In this document: in pieces, positions 1 to 8,327 of the stretch
How the letters are laid out: every line of letters begins with the position of its first letter
Numbering within the stretch: the first letter of the stretch is position 1
NCBI RefSeq assembly: GCF_000526915.1
Contig: NZ_JAGZ01000005.1
Span: forward strand, 248,001 to 312,000
Length of the DNA stretch: 64,000 bases
Source of the DNA: Mycobacterium genavense ATCC 51234
GTDB taxonomy: Bacteria > Actinomycetota > Actinomycetes > Mycobacteriales > Mycobacteriaceae
Reading direction: 5' to 3'
The notes under the pieces: model-generated
The model's database searches: none
What the model saw: only the letters and a program-made list of their open reading frames with translations
Told to the model about the DNA's origin: nothing
Translations under genes and position numbers: made by a program

Positions 1-1217
1 GGAATCCAGGCCGCCGGGTGCGTCAGCCGCCTGGAGGATCATCTCGAGATCGATCGGTACGGGGTGCTCACCGCGGGCGATGATGTTTTCTTGATGCATG
101 TCGACGCCGGCGAAGCAGTGGAAGAGCGCCAACCACCCCCCGGCTCGACGAAAATATCTCCGAAAGCTTTGCGGTTCTTGGCAACTCGTGTGATCGACAA
201 ATTCGGTCCAGCCGTAGCCGGCGCGCGCCAGCACACGTGGCACCTGCAGGTCGATCGGAGCGCTGCGGTTCAGTCGCTGGATGAGCGCGTACCACGCTCG
301 GTCAACGGTGAGACCCTTCGGTTTGTACACGACTCGCGAACCGTCGTCGAAGCGAATGGTTCGGACACTGCGGCCGAAGTTGTGCGGATCAGAAAGGCCA
401 CCACCAATACTGGCTATTTCGCCGCACGTGTCGACTCCAAACAAGTCGTGACGAATCGCGGGCAAGTCGGCGTCAAGCCGTCTGACCAGTTCGGCTGATG
501 CGTCGATCCACTGCCGGGTGAGCGAGGCCATCAGTCGCAGCAAGACGGGCTTGGCGTCGAACAGGCGACGCATTCCCCCGCCTGCATCTCGGAAACGAAA
601 TCCTGGTAGCGGGCCGTCGAACGGCTGTGCGCCCCGTCGGCGTGAACGATCAGGTCCGCGTCGTCCTTTCGCGCCTTGGCGAAACGTTCGTACATCGCGG
701 GGGCCGCGAGGTCAGATAGATCGACCACGAGTGCCCGGCGCAGGCTTGCGCGCGCCCGCTCACCCACGGCGGGGTCGACGCGACCGCCAACATCGGACCA
801 AAGACGTGCTTCCGCGTCGCGCACCACCGGTTCCAGTAAATCGTCGAACGCGCAAGACTCCGCTTGGGGCGCAAATGGTTTCGAGACTGTCCTGGTGGCG
901 GTCTGCGATGCTTCACAGATCCAGACCGCGTCGTCGATCCACGTCGGTACCGGTCGGGCAGCGTTGCGACGGATGGTGGCGAACCTTGCCAACACGCCGT
1001 CGATCGATAGTCCGTCTCGTCCTAGCCGGCGAGCGAACAGCGACCAGTCGCCACTGGCCGAGGACCGGCACCATGCGGCGAGACGACGGGCGGCCAACTC
1101 GCTGTCGCTCTTTTGGCCGGGCAATTGTTCGAACGCGTCAGACAGCAGCTCGTCGATGGTCGCAGCGCGAAAAACGAGGCGCTCGAAGAAAGCTTCCATC
1201 GCGATCTCCCGGATCAC
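1..1217 (-). pseudogene. lanM: Class II lanthipeptide synthetase LanM, dehydratase part, frameshifted and cut by window edge
   Basis: LanM enzymes dehydrate Ser/Thr of a precursor peptide and then form lanthionine rings. Here the N-terminal DUF4135 dehydratase domain is visible in two frames. Positions 1217-580 encode a segment with PGQKSD, LAARRLAAWC and WSLFARRL. From about 578 down to 1 a second frame carries the kinase-like signatures YKPKGLTVD, DMHQENIIA and PIDLEM, diagnostic of the LanM dehydratase. The frames join near a run of five C (575-579 on the plus strand), so one base appears gained or lost; in the first frame a stop follows at 531. The C-terminal zinc cyclase domain lies beyond position 1. 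The gene follows the candidate precursor (1485-1610) and the P450 on the same strand. Family assignment is firm. Whether the frameshift is real or an error is open. The start at 1217 is the best available; the true N-terminus could be longer. Confidence 0.85.
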
Positions 1218-1484
1218 GCCGAACCGGCGTCTGCGGCCAGCAGCCGCGAACTACGGCAAACAGTACCTGAAGTTTCGCTGTGACACTCGGAGTAGGGAAT
1301 CCGATCCAGAGCCCGAATACGTCCTGGCCCGACGGTGCGCACCCAACGGCCGAGTAGCTCTTCTGCCACACCGGTTTTCGGCGGCCGTCTGTCACGAATC
1401 GCATTCCCCGCAAGGTCGGCAGTTCGGCGGGGAATGGGATTCGCCAATCAGGGGTGGACACTGGTGAGGAGTCCGAAGGCATTG

Positions 1485-1610
1485 TCACTTACATGTCGGC
1501 GTCAATATGGTGGCCACCATGCGCGTGGCGCCGGCACTTTCCAACGCTTCGTCGGAACAGCTGGGGGCGAGGATGTCCTCAATGCGGTCGAAGGTGATCA
1601 AGGTGCTCAT
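1485..1610 (-). CDS. lanA: Candidate class II lanthipeptide precursor peptide, 41 aa
   Basis: A short open frame with a strong ribosome site (AAAAGGAG, 6 bases before ATG) lies between the P450 and LanM genes. The leader-like N-terminal half is acidic (FDRIEDIL, then SCSDEALES) and ends in a Gly-Ala (GA) step typical of class II leaders. The remaining 13 residues, TRMVATILTPTCK, hold four Thr and one Cys, enough for one methyllanthionine ring plus dehydrobutyrines. A second Cys is at residue 18. The start codon context ATGAGCAC is shared with the P450 gene. No homologue is recalled with certainty; the call rests on size, composition, ribosome site, and position directly upstream of a LanM. 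Cleavage at GA is inference. Confidence 0.65.
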   Translation of the reverse strand: MSTLITFDRIEDILAPSCSDEALESAGATRMVATILTPTCK

Positions 1611-1682
1611 AACGGTCTCCTTTTGTTCAATTCATGGATCCTCATAGCGCTCCCGAAGAAGGCGTTATGTGAACCTTTGGAT

Positions 1683-1762
1683 GCCACAACGGTAGCCAGA
1701 CTCGACCGTCGTTGTCCCCCCTGCTACCCGGCTTTTCGACCCCCTGCTGCCCGGTATTCGGC
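1683..1762 (-). promoter_or_regulatory. Upstream control region of lanA with tandem repeat
   Basis: Two copies of a C-rich element lie 23 bp apart: gttgtcccccctgct (1711-1725) and ccctgctgcccggtattcgg (1742-1761). Reading on the minus strand, the block ends with GGCTAcCGTTGTG, which also occurs upstream of the P450 gene (3276-3334). The block sits 75-150 bases before the lanA start, where a promoter and activator site would be expected. The repeat is seen directly; its role is inferred. Confidence 0.6.
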
Positions 1763-1860
1763 CGGGGCCGCCGCGGATATCAGCACGCCGGCTAGGCCCA
1801 GACGAAGTGGATGAAACCACATGCGGCGCAGCAGATCTCATCTTTCGTCGGCCGTCAGCC

Positions 1861-3235
1861 TCACCTTTCGATGCAAACCCGAAGTCGACAGGGCTCGGGC
1901 ACGGGTCGCCACCCCAGCGCCAACGAGGCGCCGGGCTCCCGCTCAGCCTGCTCGCCGACCGGCTGCACCTGGCATTGGCGAAATAGCGTGGCCAGCACGA
2001 CCCTCATCTCGTATTGAGCGAATGCCGCACCGAGACAACGGCGAACGCCACCACCGAACGGGATCCAGGTATACGTCCCGGCTCGTTGCTCGAGGAATCG
2101 GGCGGGCCGGAACTGCGGCGGGTCGGGGTAAATGTCCGGGCGCCGGTGCATGAGGTAGATCGAAGGCACCACCGTCACCCCGGCCGGCAACGGGACACCG
2201 CCAATTTCCATCGGTGCCTTCAGAAGCCGCGGGACCAGCGAGAAAACCGGCCGCAAGCGCAATGTCTCCATCACGACGGCATCGAGGAACTCGTACCCGC
2301 CCGCATGCACCTCGTCGACAAGTCGCGACTGCACGTCGGGGTGACCGACCACCCACTCCACCGCCGACGCGAGCGCGCTGGCGGTGGATTCGTGACCGGC
2401 CAACAGCAGCGTCATCAATTCGTCGCGGATCTCGACATCGCTCAACGGCCGGCCATCCGCGTGGCGGGCCCTCAGCAGCATGGACAACACGTCGGCGCGT
2501 TCGTCCAGGCCATCTGTTCGACGCCGGTCGTCGATCTCGGCGTAGAGCAAGCGGTCGACGGCGCGAAACATCTTGTGTGTCAGCGCTGCCCTGACGCGCT
2601 GGGGGCTCAGAACCAGCAACAGAAGCCGCCCGGGACTGCCCGTTGCCGTTGTCAGCATGCGCACGAGTTCCATCCGCAGCTGGTCGAGTCGCCCGCCCTC
2701 GGACAGCCCGAACACCGCGCGCAGGATGACCTCCAGCGTCAATGCCTGCATCCGGGTACGCACCAGCACGCACCTCGCCGTGCGGCCAGCGGGCGATTTC
2801 ATTTTCGGCGATCGCGGTCATCGTGTCCGCGTAGGACTGCAAGTGGTTGCCGCGAAACGGCGGCACGAGTAGCTGGCGCTGTTGTTTATGCGCCTCACCG
2901 TCGAGCAGGAGCACCGAATTGGCGCCGACTACGGGCAACAGGATGCGATTGGCCTCCCCACCCCGCAGCAGCTCTGGGGGTCCGGTGAATACTTCTTTGA
3001 CCGCGTCAGGATGGGACACCATCACCCAGGTCCCCTCACCGGCCAGTCTGAGAGTAAACGTGTCGCCGAAGCGAGCCGCCGAACGCTCCATGAACCTCCA
3101 CGGGTTGGTCATCCACGCCGCAGTCTGAACGCTGACCGGGAGTCGGGGGCCCGGCAGGTGAGTCATGGGGCCTAAAGCCGCCGATCCACCAGGAGTTCGC
3201 ACGCCGGCAACGCGTTCGAAGGTAACTGTGCTCAT
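1861..3235 (-). pseudogene. Cytochrome P450, frameshifted
   Basis: Haem-thiolate monooxygenase, probably tailoring the neighbouring lanthipeptide. The N-terminal frame (3235 to about 2770) starts MSTVTFERVAG after AAAAGGAG and contains NSVLLLDGEAHKQQRQLL. The C-terminal frame (about 2770 to 1861) carries the oxygen-binding helix AGHESTA, the ExxR motif METLRLRP and the haem loop WIPFGGGVRRCLG with its Cys ligand. The two parts join around 2757-2780 (RWPHGEV to RMQALTLEV), so a single indel breaks an otherwise full-length gene of about 455 codons. The gene is upstream of lanA and LanM on the same strand. Substrate is unknown; a free-standing fatty acid or terpenoid hydroxylase is the alternative. 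Confidence 0.85.
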
Positions 3236-3275
3236 GCCAAGCTCCTTTTCGTTGAACCGGCGAAGTGCTAGATAG

Positions 3276-3334
3276 CGGGCACAACGCTAGCCCGACACGA
3301 TCGCTGTTGTCCCCCCTGCTGTCCGGTATTCGGC
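3276..3334 (-). promoter_or_regulatory. Upstream control region of the P450, matching that of lanA
   Basis: Contains gttgtcccccctgct (3306-3320), identical over 15 bases to 1711-1725, continuing into gtccggtattcggc, which matches the second lanA copy with one mismatch. On the minus strand the similarity runs on through TCGtGTCgGGCTAgCGTTGTG. It lies about 40-100 bases before the P450 start. Shared regulation of P450 and lanA is inferred. Confidence 0.6.
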
Positions 3335-3454
3335 AGCTGCCGCCGAAGGCCAATTCCGCAGTGTCACCTCGCCCGATCGGTCCGCATCGCCGGTCGGCCG
3401 TCCACCCGCAATGACGAGCTTTCGCCCCTCTGGCTGCGTTAGAGTCCCTACAGC

Positions 3455-3745
3455 ATGAAGCAATTCATCGTGGTGGGACTGGCCACCGTGCTGTCGGCCG
3501 GCGCATTGGTCGGCGCCGCGCCCCCGGCCAACGCCGGCTGCCAGTTGGGCGGCGCCGTCATCAGCAAATGCGACGGTCCGGTCCAGGTCGACGGAACCTG
3601 GCAGCGGTGCGTCGTCTTTCCCCCCGCACCCGGGCGTGACGGTGCTCCGGTGTACGTCACCAATACCAACTGCCAGACGCTGGGTCCCGGCCAGCATTCG
3701 TCAAGCGCTGCCTTCGCAGACCCACCAACGCACATCGACGACTGA
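3455..3745 (+). CDS. Small secreted CDGP-containing protein
   Basis: A 96-residue exported protein. Residues 1-27 form a Sec signal peptide (hydrophobic core VVGLATVLSAGALVGAA) ending at PANAG, a good signal peptidase I site. The mature part has four Cys (near 29, 39, 52 and 73), a CDGP motif and WQRCVVFPP, as in small mycobacterial secreted proteins of unknown function. The start ATG has no close rival. It is transcribed divergently from the P450 and converges on the secreted-protein gene at 3752-4354. No enzymatic motif is visible. Confidence 0.75.
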   Translation: MKQFIVVGLATVLSAGALVGAAPPANAGCQLGGAVISKCDGPVQVDGTWQRCVVFPPAPGRDGAPVYVTNTNCQTLGPGQHSSSAAFADPPTHIDD

Positions 3746-3751
3746 CGCGGC

Positions 3752-4354
3752 TCACGGCCAGGCGGACGCGTTGCCCTTGTAGTTCCCGTTCAGCGCGGTA
3801 CAGAAGTCGGAATTCGTGCCGGCGAGCAGCACGATGAAGTCGCCACCCTTGTCGTTGAATGTCTGTGGCGGATAAGCCCATCCGCTGTTGCACATTTGCG
3901 TCGGGCTGCCCAGCGAAGGCCTGCGTCAGTTGGACATCTCGCACGCCTTCATCGCGGCGACGTCCGGGTAGGCGCTCTTGGCGATGACGAGCATCGCGCC
4001 ACCCCACTTGCCGTCATTGCGGCGGTAGCCGCGGGCGCCGAATCCGGCGTTGTCCTTCTGGCAGCCCAGCGCGCGCTGCAGCGCCATGAACGGCAGGGCG
4101 AGGTCGCGATCGTCGATACCGGCTGCGGCAGCGATGAATTGGGCCGTGTCCGAGCCGTCGACCTCTTGGACGTTGGGATCCTTGAGGCTCTTGAGTTGCT
4201 GCGACATCTGCGAGGCGTTGCCCCCGCCGCCGATGATGGGCCCGCCGTTGGTCGTCGTCATCGGGGGCAGCGTGCCGGTGGGATCGGCGACGGCACTGGG
4301 CATCGCCAACGCTCCCAGGGCCAGCGTGCCCGCAGCGATCGCTCGAATGCGCAT
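3752..4354 (-). pseudogene. Secreted protein (Rv0398c position), in-frame stop
   Basis: Begins MRIRAIAAGTLALGALAMPSAVADP, a Sec signal peptide with cleavage after AVA. Reading stops at a TGA at 3926-3928 after ACEMSN, but the same frame continues without break as RRPSLGSPTQMCNSGWAYPP and then FNDKGGDFIVLLAGTNSDFC to a TGA at 3752-3754. The full product would be about 200 residues, rich in Cys in the C-terminal third. A TGG (Trp) to TGA change is the simplest explanation. It lies 12 bp downstream of lpqK, as Rv0398c lies next to lpqK in M. tuberculosis; the identification is by position. Confidence 0.7.
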
Positions 4355-4366
4355 GGCTGGAACTCC

Positions 4367-5557
4367 TCATCTCGCCGGCGGCATCGGTGGAGTGGCGTTC
4401 GGAGCCATCACCGCGCCGATCTTGCGGAACAGTATGTCGGCCTGATTACTGTAGTTGCCCTGGTCGTCGAAGGCCTCCAGGGCGTAGGTGACCGCGACGG
4501 CGATCGCGATCTTCTGCGCCGGCAGGTAGGCCTCGACACCCGCGCACCCGGAGAACAACGGATTCTGCATCAGCCAGTCGCCGGAGATGATGATGCCCAG
4601 CCCGTAGGTGTAGCCCTCGTTCTGCTCGAAGCAGGTCGGGCAGCCCGGCTGGGCGTGGGTCTTCTCGCGCAGCGCGGTCGACACCATCTTGCGGTACGAG
4701 TCGCCCGAGAGCAACTTGCCGGAGCCGATCCCGACGGCGGTGGCTTCCATGTCGCCGTGGGTAATGGTCCAGGACGGATTCCAGTACGTGGACTCCTCGT
4801 AAAACGGTGTTCCCGCAGGGATTTTGAGTGCCTGGCGCCGCTCGGAGGTGAACGTGTGCAGGACCGGCCAGGTATCGGCGTTCGCGGTGTGCTTCAAGTC
4901 GAGTGGCCCCAGCACCTCGTTGGCCAGCAGCGTCGGCATGTCCTGGCCGGTGGCCTTCTCCAGCGCCAGCCCCAGCAGCACGTAATTCGTGTGCGCGTAA
5001 TTCCAGTTGGTCCCCGGCTCGTAGAGCAGTCGGCGCCCAGAGATCTGGGCGAGTAGGTCTTGAGTTGTCCACTGCTGGAACGGGTTTGCAGAGGATTCAG
5101 TGGCGAACTGCTTGTTGCCGAGGACGTAGTCGGGGTAGCCCGACGTCATCTGCGCCAGCTGCCCCAACGTGACGCGCCCGGCGTTGGGGAAGTCGGGCAG
5201 CCATTTCGACAACCGGTCATCCAGGCTCAGCTTCTTCTGGTCGACCAGCTTCAGCAGCAACGTCGCCACATAGGAGATCGCGACCGCGCCGTTGCGGAAG
5301 TGCATGTCGGTGGTGGCCTGCACCCCGGTCATCGAGTCGCCGACGGCCCGGGTGAGGACCTCCTTGCCGGCCACCGTGACGCACACGATCGCGGCCTTCA
5401 GGTGCGCCTGCGTCATGAAGTTGTGCACCACCCGCAGCACGGCATCGGCCTTGGCCTGGTCGGCAGAGGCCGCCTGCGTGGGCGCCGGTGACGGCGTCGA
5501 TCCGCAACCGGTCACGATCAGGCACGCGACGACCAGACACGCGACCCGGCGCAACAT
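4367..5557 (-). CDS. lpqK: Beta-lactamase-fold lipoprotein LpqK-like
   Basis: A 396-residue lipoprotein. The signal ends in the lipobox VTGC (Cys21). The rest has the fold of class C beta-lactamases and D-Ala-D-Ala carboxypeptidases: LSLDDRLSKWLPDFPN, ITLGQL-type helix, and NWNYAHTNYVLLGLALEKATG. The catalytic SxxK motif, normally in FRxGSxTK, reads FRNGAVAI, so both Ser and Lys are missing, and the YxN motif reads YAH. It is therefore probably not an active serine hydrolase and may act as a binding or scaffold protein. Start chosen at ATG 5557, which overlaps the upstream dehydrogenase stop (ATGA). The gene order with fadE7 matches Rv0399c. Confidence 0.8.
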   Translation of the reverse strand: MLRRVACLVVACLIVTGCGSTPSPAPTQAASADQAKADAVLRVVHNFMTQAHLKAAIVCVTVAGKEVLTRAVGDSMTGVQATTDMHFRNGAVAISYVATLLLKLVDQKKLSLDDRLSKWLPDFPNAGRVTLGQLAQMTSGYPDYVLGNKQFATESSANPFQQWTTQDLLAQISGRRLLYEPGTNWNYAHTNYVLLGLALEKATGQDMPTLLANEVLGPLDLKHTANADTWPVLHTFTSERRQALKIPAGTPFYEESTYWNPSWTITHGDMEATAVGIGSGKLLSGDSYRKMVSTALREKTHAQPGCPTCFEQNEGYTYGLGIIISGDWLMQNPLFSGCAGVEAYLPAQKIAIAVAVTYALEAFDDQGNYSNQADILFRKIGAVMAPNATPPMPPAR

Positions 5558-6704
5558 CAGATCCCCAGATCCTTGGCGATGATCGTCTTCATGATCTCGT
5601 TGGTGCCGCCGTAGATCGTTCGGGTGCGGGCATCGACGAAGGCGCGCGACACGCTGTATTCCCGCATGTAGCCGTATCCGCCGTGCAGCTGCAGGCAGCG
5701 GTCGGCGGTGCGGACCTGCAGGTCGGTGGTCCACCACTTCAGCCGGGCCGCCCGCGCCGCGGTGAGCTCGCCGACCAGATGCTCGGCGAGGCAGTCGTCG
5801 AGATAGGTGCGGGCGATGTCGAGCTCGGTAGCCAGTTCGGCGAGGACGAATTGGCTGTGCTGAAAACTGGCGACCGGCGCCCCGAATGCCTTGCGGGCGC
5901 GGACATACTCGAGAGTCTCGGCCAGCACGGCTTCGGCGGCGGCCACCGCCCCCACTGCCAGCGCGAGCCGTTCCTGCGGCAGATTTCCGACCAGCTGATA
6001 AAAGCCGCTACCCTCCTCGCCGAGCAGATTCTCCACCGGAACCCGCATGTCGGTGAAGGTGAGCTCGCTGGTGTCCTGGGCGTGCAAACCGATCTTTTCC
6101 AGGTTGCGACCACGCTCGAATCCCGGGGTGTCGGCCTCGACCACCAGCGGCGACAGGCCCTTGTGCCGGTCCGGCGAAGTGCGCACCGCGACGACGAACA
6201 GGTTCCCGCTTTGTCCATTGGAGATGAATGTCTTGGCGCCGTTGACGACGTAGTGGTCACCGTCACGCACCGCGGCGGTGCGGATGCCGGCCAGGCCGCT
6301 TCCGGTGCCGGGCTCGGTCATCGCGATCGCGAGCACCGTCTCGCCGGTCACCACGCCGGGCAGCCAGCGCCGCTGCTGTTCGGTGTGGTCAGATCGGTGA
6401 GGTAGGGCAGCACGATGTCGTTTTGCAGCGTGAACGAGATCGCCTCGGCGGCCGCTCCGGCCCGCTGCAGTTCGTCGATCACGATCGCGTTGTAGTGAAA
6501 GTCGTCCACGCCTGCGCCGCCGAACTGTTCGGGCACCGAAAAGCCCCGCAGCCCAAGCTTTCCGGCTTCGGTGAACACCGAGCGGTCCCACTGCCCGCTG
6601 CGTTCCCAGGTCTCGTGTGCGGGGACGACGGTCTGCTGGACGAAATCGCGTACCAGTTCCCGGAACTGGTGATGTTCGGGGGTGTATTCCAGTCGGGTGG
6701 CCAT
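5557..6704 (-). pseudogene. Acyl-CoA dehydrogenase, frameshifted
   Basis: FAD-dependent alpha,beta-dehydrogenation of an acyl-CoA. The N-terminal frame (6704 to about 6385) has PEHHQFRELVRDFVQ and GLRGFSVPEQFGGAG. The C-terminal frame (about 6385 to 5557) has AMTEPGTGSGLAGIRT, FISNGQSG, a QLHGGYGYMREY FAD/dimer motif and the terminal IYGGTNEIMKTIIAK. They join at DLTT near 6381-6388, with two bases gained or one lost. The last codons overlap lpqK, and the start is 10 bp after the fadE7 stop, so lpqK, this gene and fadE7 form one operon. Without the lesion it would be about 381 residues, normal for the family. Confidence 0.85.
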
Positions 6705-6714
6705 CGAAACTCCT

Positions 6715-7899
6715 TCAGCGGAACGCGTCGCTACCGGTGAAGGCCTGGCCCAGCACCAACTGATGCATCTCGGGAGTGCCCTCGTAGGTCAGCACCGACT
6801 CCAGGTTGACCATGTGCCGGATGACGGGGAATTCCAGCGATATTCCGTTCCCGCCCAATATAGTTCGAGCGGTCCGGCAGATCTTGAGCGCCTCGCGGGT
6901 GCTGTTCAGCTTGCCGAAGCTGACCTGCTCGGGGCGCAGCCCGACGCTGTCCTTGAGCCGGCCCAGGTGCAGCGAGAGCAGCTGTCCCTTGTGCAGTTCG
7001 ACGGCCATGTCGACGAGTTTGGCCTGGGTCAGCTGGAATCCCGCGATCGGCCGGCCGAACTGGGTGCGCTGGGTGGCGTATTCGAGCGCGGCCTGCCACG
7101 CCGTGCGCGCCGCGCCCATCGATCCCCAGATGATGCCGTAACGCGCCTCGGACAAACACGACAGCGGCCCGCGCAGCCCCTGGGCGTGGGGCAGCATCGC
7201 GTCGGCGGGCAGCCGCACGTCGTCGAGCACCAGCTCGCTGGTGATCGAGGCGCGCAGCGACAGCTTGTGGTGAATTGTGTTGGCGGCGAAGCCCGCGGCG
7301 CGGGTCGGCACGATGAACCCGCGGATCCCGTCGTCGGTGTCGGCCCACACCACCGCGACGTCGGCGACCGAGCCGTTGGTGATCCACATCTTGCGGCCGT
7401 TGAGCACCCAGTCCGAACCATCCCGTCGCGCATGGGTTTTCATCGCCGCCGGATCGGATCCGACGTCGGGTTCGGTGAGCCCGAAGCAGCCGAGCAGCTC
7501 ACCGGCGGCCATGCCGGGCAGCCACTGCTGCTTTTGCTCCTCGGAGCCGAAGTTCCAGATCGCGAACATCGCCAGCGATCCCTGCACCGAGACCATCGAC
7601 CGCACCCCGGAGTCGGCGGCCTCCAGCTCGGTACACGCCAGGCCGTAGTGCACCGACGAGGACCCGCCGCACCCATAGCCCTCCAAGTGCATGCGGAGCA
7701 GCCCGAGCTCGCCGAACTGCTTGCCCAGTTGGCGCACCGGCACGTCGCCGATCTCGAACCACTCGGCGACGTAGGGGATGACGTGCTCGGCGCAGAATTT
7801 CCGGACCGTGTCGCGCACCGCGATCTCGTCGTTGGACAGCGACGCGTCGAGGCCAAGCGGGTTGTCGCGATTGAACGCGGGAGGTTTGTGTGTGCTCAT
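6715..7899 (-). CDS. fadE7: Acyl-CoA dehydrogenase FadE7, glutaryl-CoA dehydrogenase type
   Basis: A 394-residue intact acyl-CoA dehydrogenase. It shows FGLTEPDVGSDPAAMKT (FAD and substrate site), KMWITNGSVAD, the RTQFGRPIAGFQLTQ segment and the C-terminal ILGGNGISLEFPVIRH and LTYEGTPEMHQLVLG. The pattern YEGTPEMHQL with GGNGI is typical of glutaryl-CoA-type enzymes, which act on lysine/tryptophan catabolites. The position next to lpqK and DUF3054 matches Rv0400c. It is the first gene of a minus-strand operon; its start is 67 bp from the divergent DUF3054 gene, so both promoters share that gap. Confidence 0.88.
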   Translation of the reverse strand: MSTHKPPAFNRDNPLGLDASLSNDEIAVRDTVRKFCAEHVIPYVAEWFEIGDVPVRQLGKQFGELGLLRMHLEGYGCGGSSSVHYGLACTELEAADSGVRSMVSVQGSLAMFAIWNFGSEEQKQQWLPGMAAGELLGCFGLTEPDVGSDPAAMKTHARRDGSDWVLNGRKMWITNGSVADVAVVWADTDDGIRGFIVPTRAAGFAANTIHHKLSLRASITSELVLDDVRLPADAMLPHAQGLRGPLSCLSEARYGIIWGSMGAARTAWQAALEYATQRTQFGRPIAGFQLTQAKLVDMAVELHKGQLLSLHLGRLKDSVGLRPEQVSFGKLNSTREALKICRTARTILGGNGISLEFPVIRHMVNLESVLTYEGTPEMHQLVLGQAFTGSDAFR

Positions 7900-7966
7900 G
7901 GGAGCCAGCCTGCCACCGCGCCCATCGCCAAGAACAGCGTCCGGCCCAGCCCGGTAGTCTCGCTCT

Positions 7967-8327
7967 ATGCAGCGGCTGGGTTGGCTCGGCGTCGACGTGG
8001 TGTGCGTCTTGGTGTTCTGTGCCGTGGGACGCCGCAGTCACGACGAAGGCCTCAACCTCACCGGCATCGCGACGACGGCCTGGCCGTTTCTGACCGGGAC
8101 CGTGATCGGGTGGCTGGTGAGCCGCGCCTGGCAGCGGCCCACCGCCGTGGCGCCCACCGGCGTGGTGATCTGGCTGTGCACCGTGGTGATCGGCATGGTG
8201 TTGCGCAAGGCCACCTCCGCGGGCGTGGCCGCGAGTTTTGTCGTGGTCGGTGACGGTGACCGCGCTGTTGTTGCTCGGTTGGCGAGCGGCCGCCGGACTA
8301 GCGTTGCGGCGCTGCTCCGGCGTCTGA
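7967..8327 (+). pseudogene. DUF3054 membrane protein (Rv0401-like), frameshifted
   Basis: Small membrane protein of unknown function. The N-terminal part has hydrophobic segments (LGVDVVCVLVFCAVG, then WPFLTGTVIGWLVS and TGVVIWLCTVVIGMVLR) and the GIATTAWPFL motif of DUF3054. Near 8237-8249 the reading frame shifts: the correct frame continues SVTVTALLLLGWRAAAGLAL to a TGA at 8325-8327, while the initiating frame runs on into the methyltransferase downstream, giving a spurious 433-codon fusion. The natural stop overlaps the next ATG (TGATG), normal coupling. Length would be 119-120 residues, as expected. Confidence 0.78.

Noticed and set aside
1138..1488. 116-codon minus frame starting just after lanA, as an N-terminal extension of LanM
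   Set aside because: It is in a different frame from the LanM dehydratase, shows no LanM-like motif and runs through the LanM start out of frame. The 267-bp gap between lanA and LanM is left unassigned.
1943..2756. Continuation of the P450 N-terminal frame as a 430-residue protein
   Set aside because: After RWPHGEV the frame is Arg/Gly-rich and antisense-like; the P450 core motifs are in the other frame.
3896..5056. 386-codon plus-strand frame
   Set aside because: Shadow of lpqK and the upstream secreted-protein gene on a high-GC template; no signal, motif or start site.
6682..8253. 523-codon plus-strand frame
   Set aside because: Mirror of fadE7; composition rich in His/Arg/Gly and no domain. 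fadE7 has all family motifs on the other strand.
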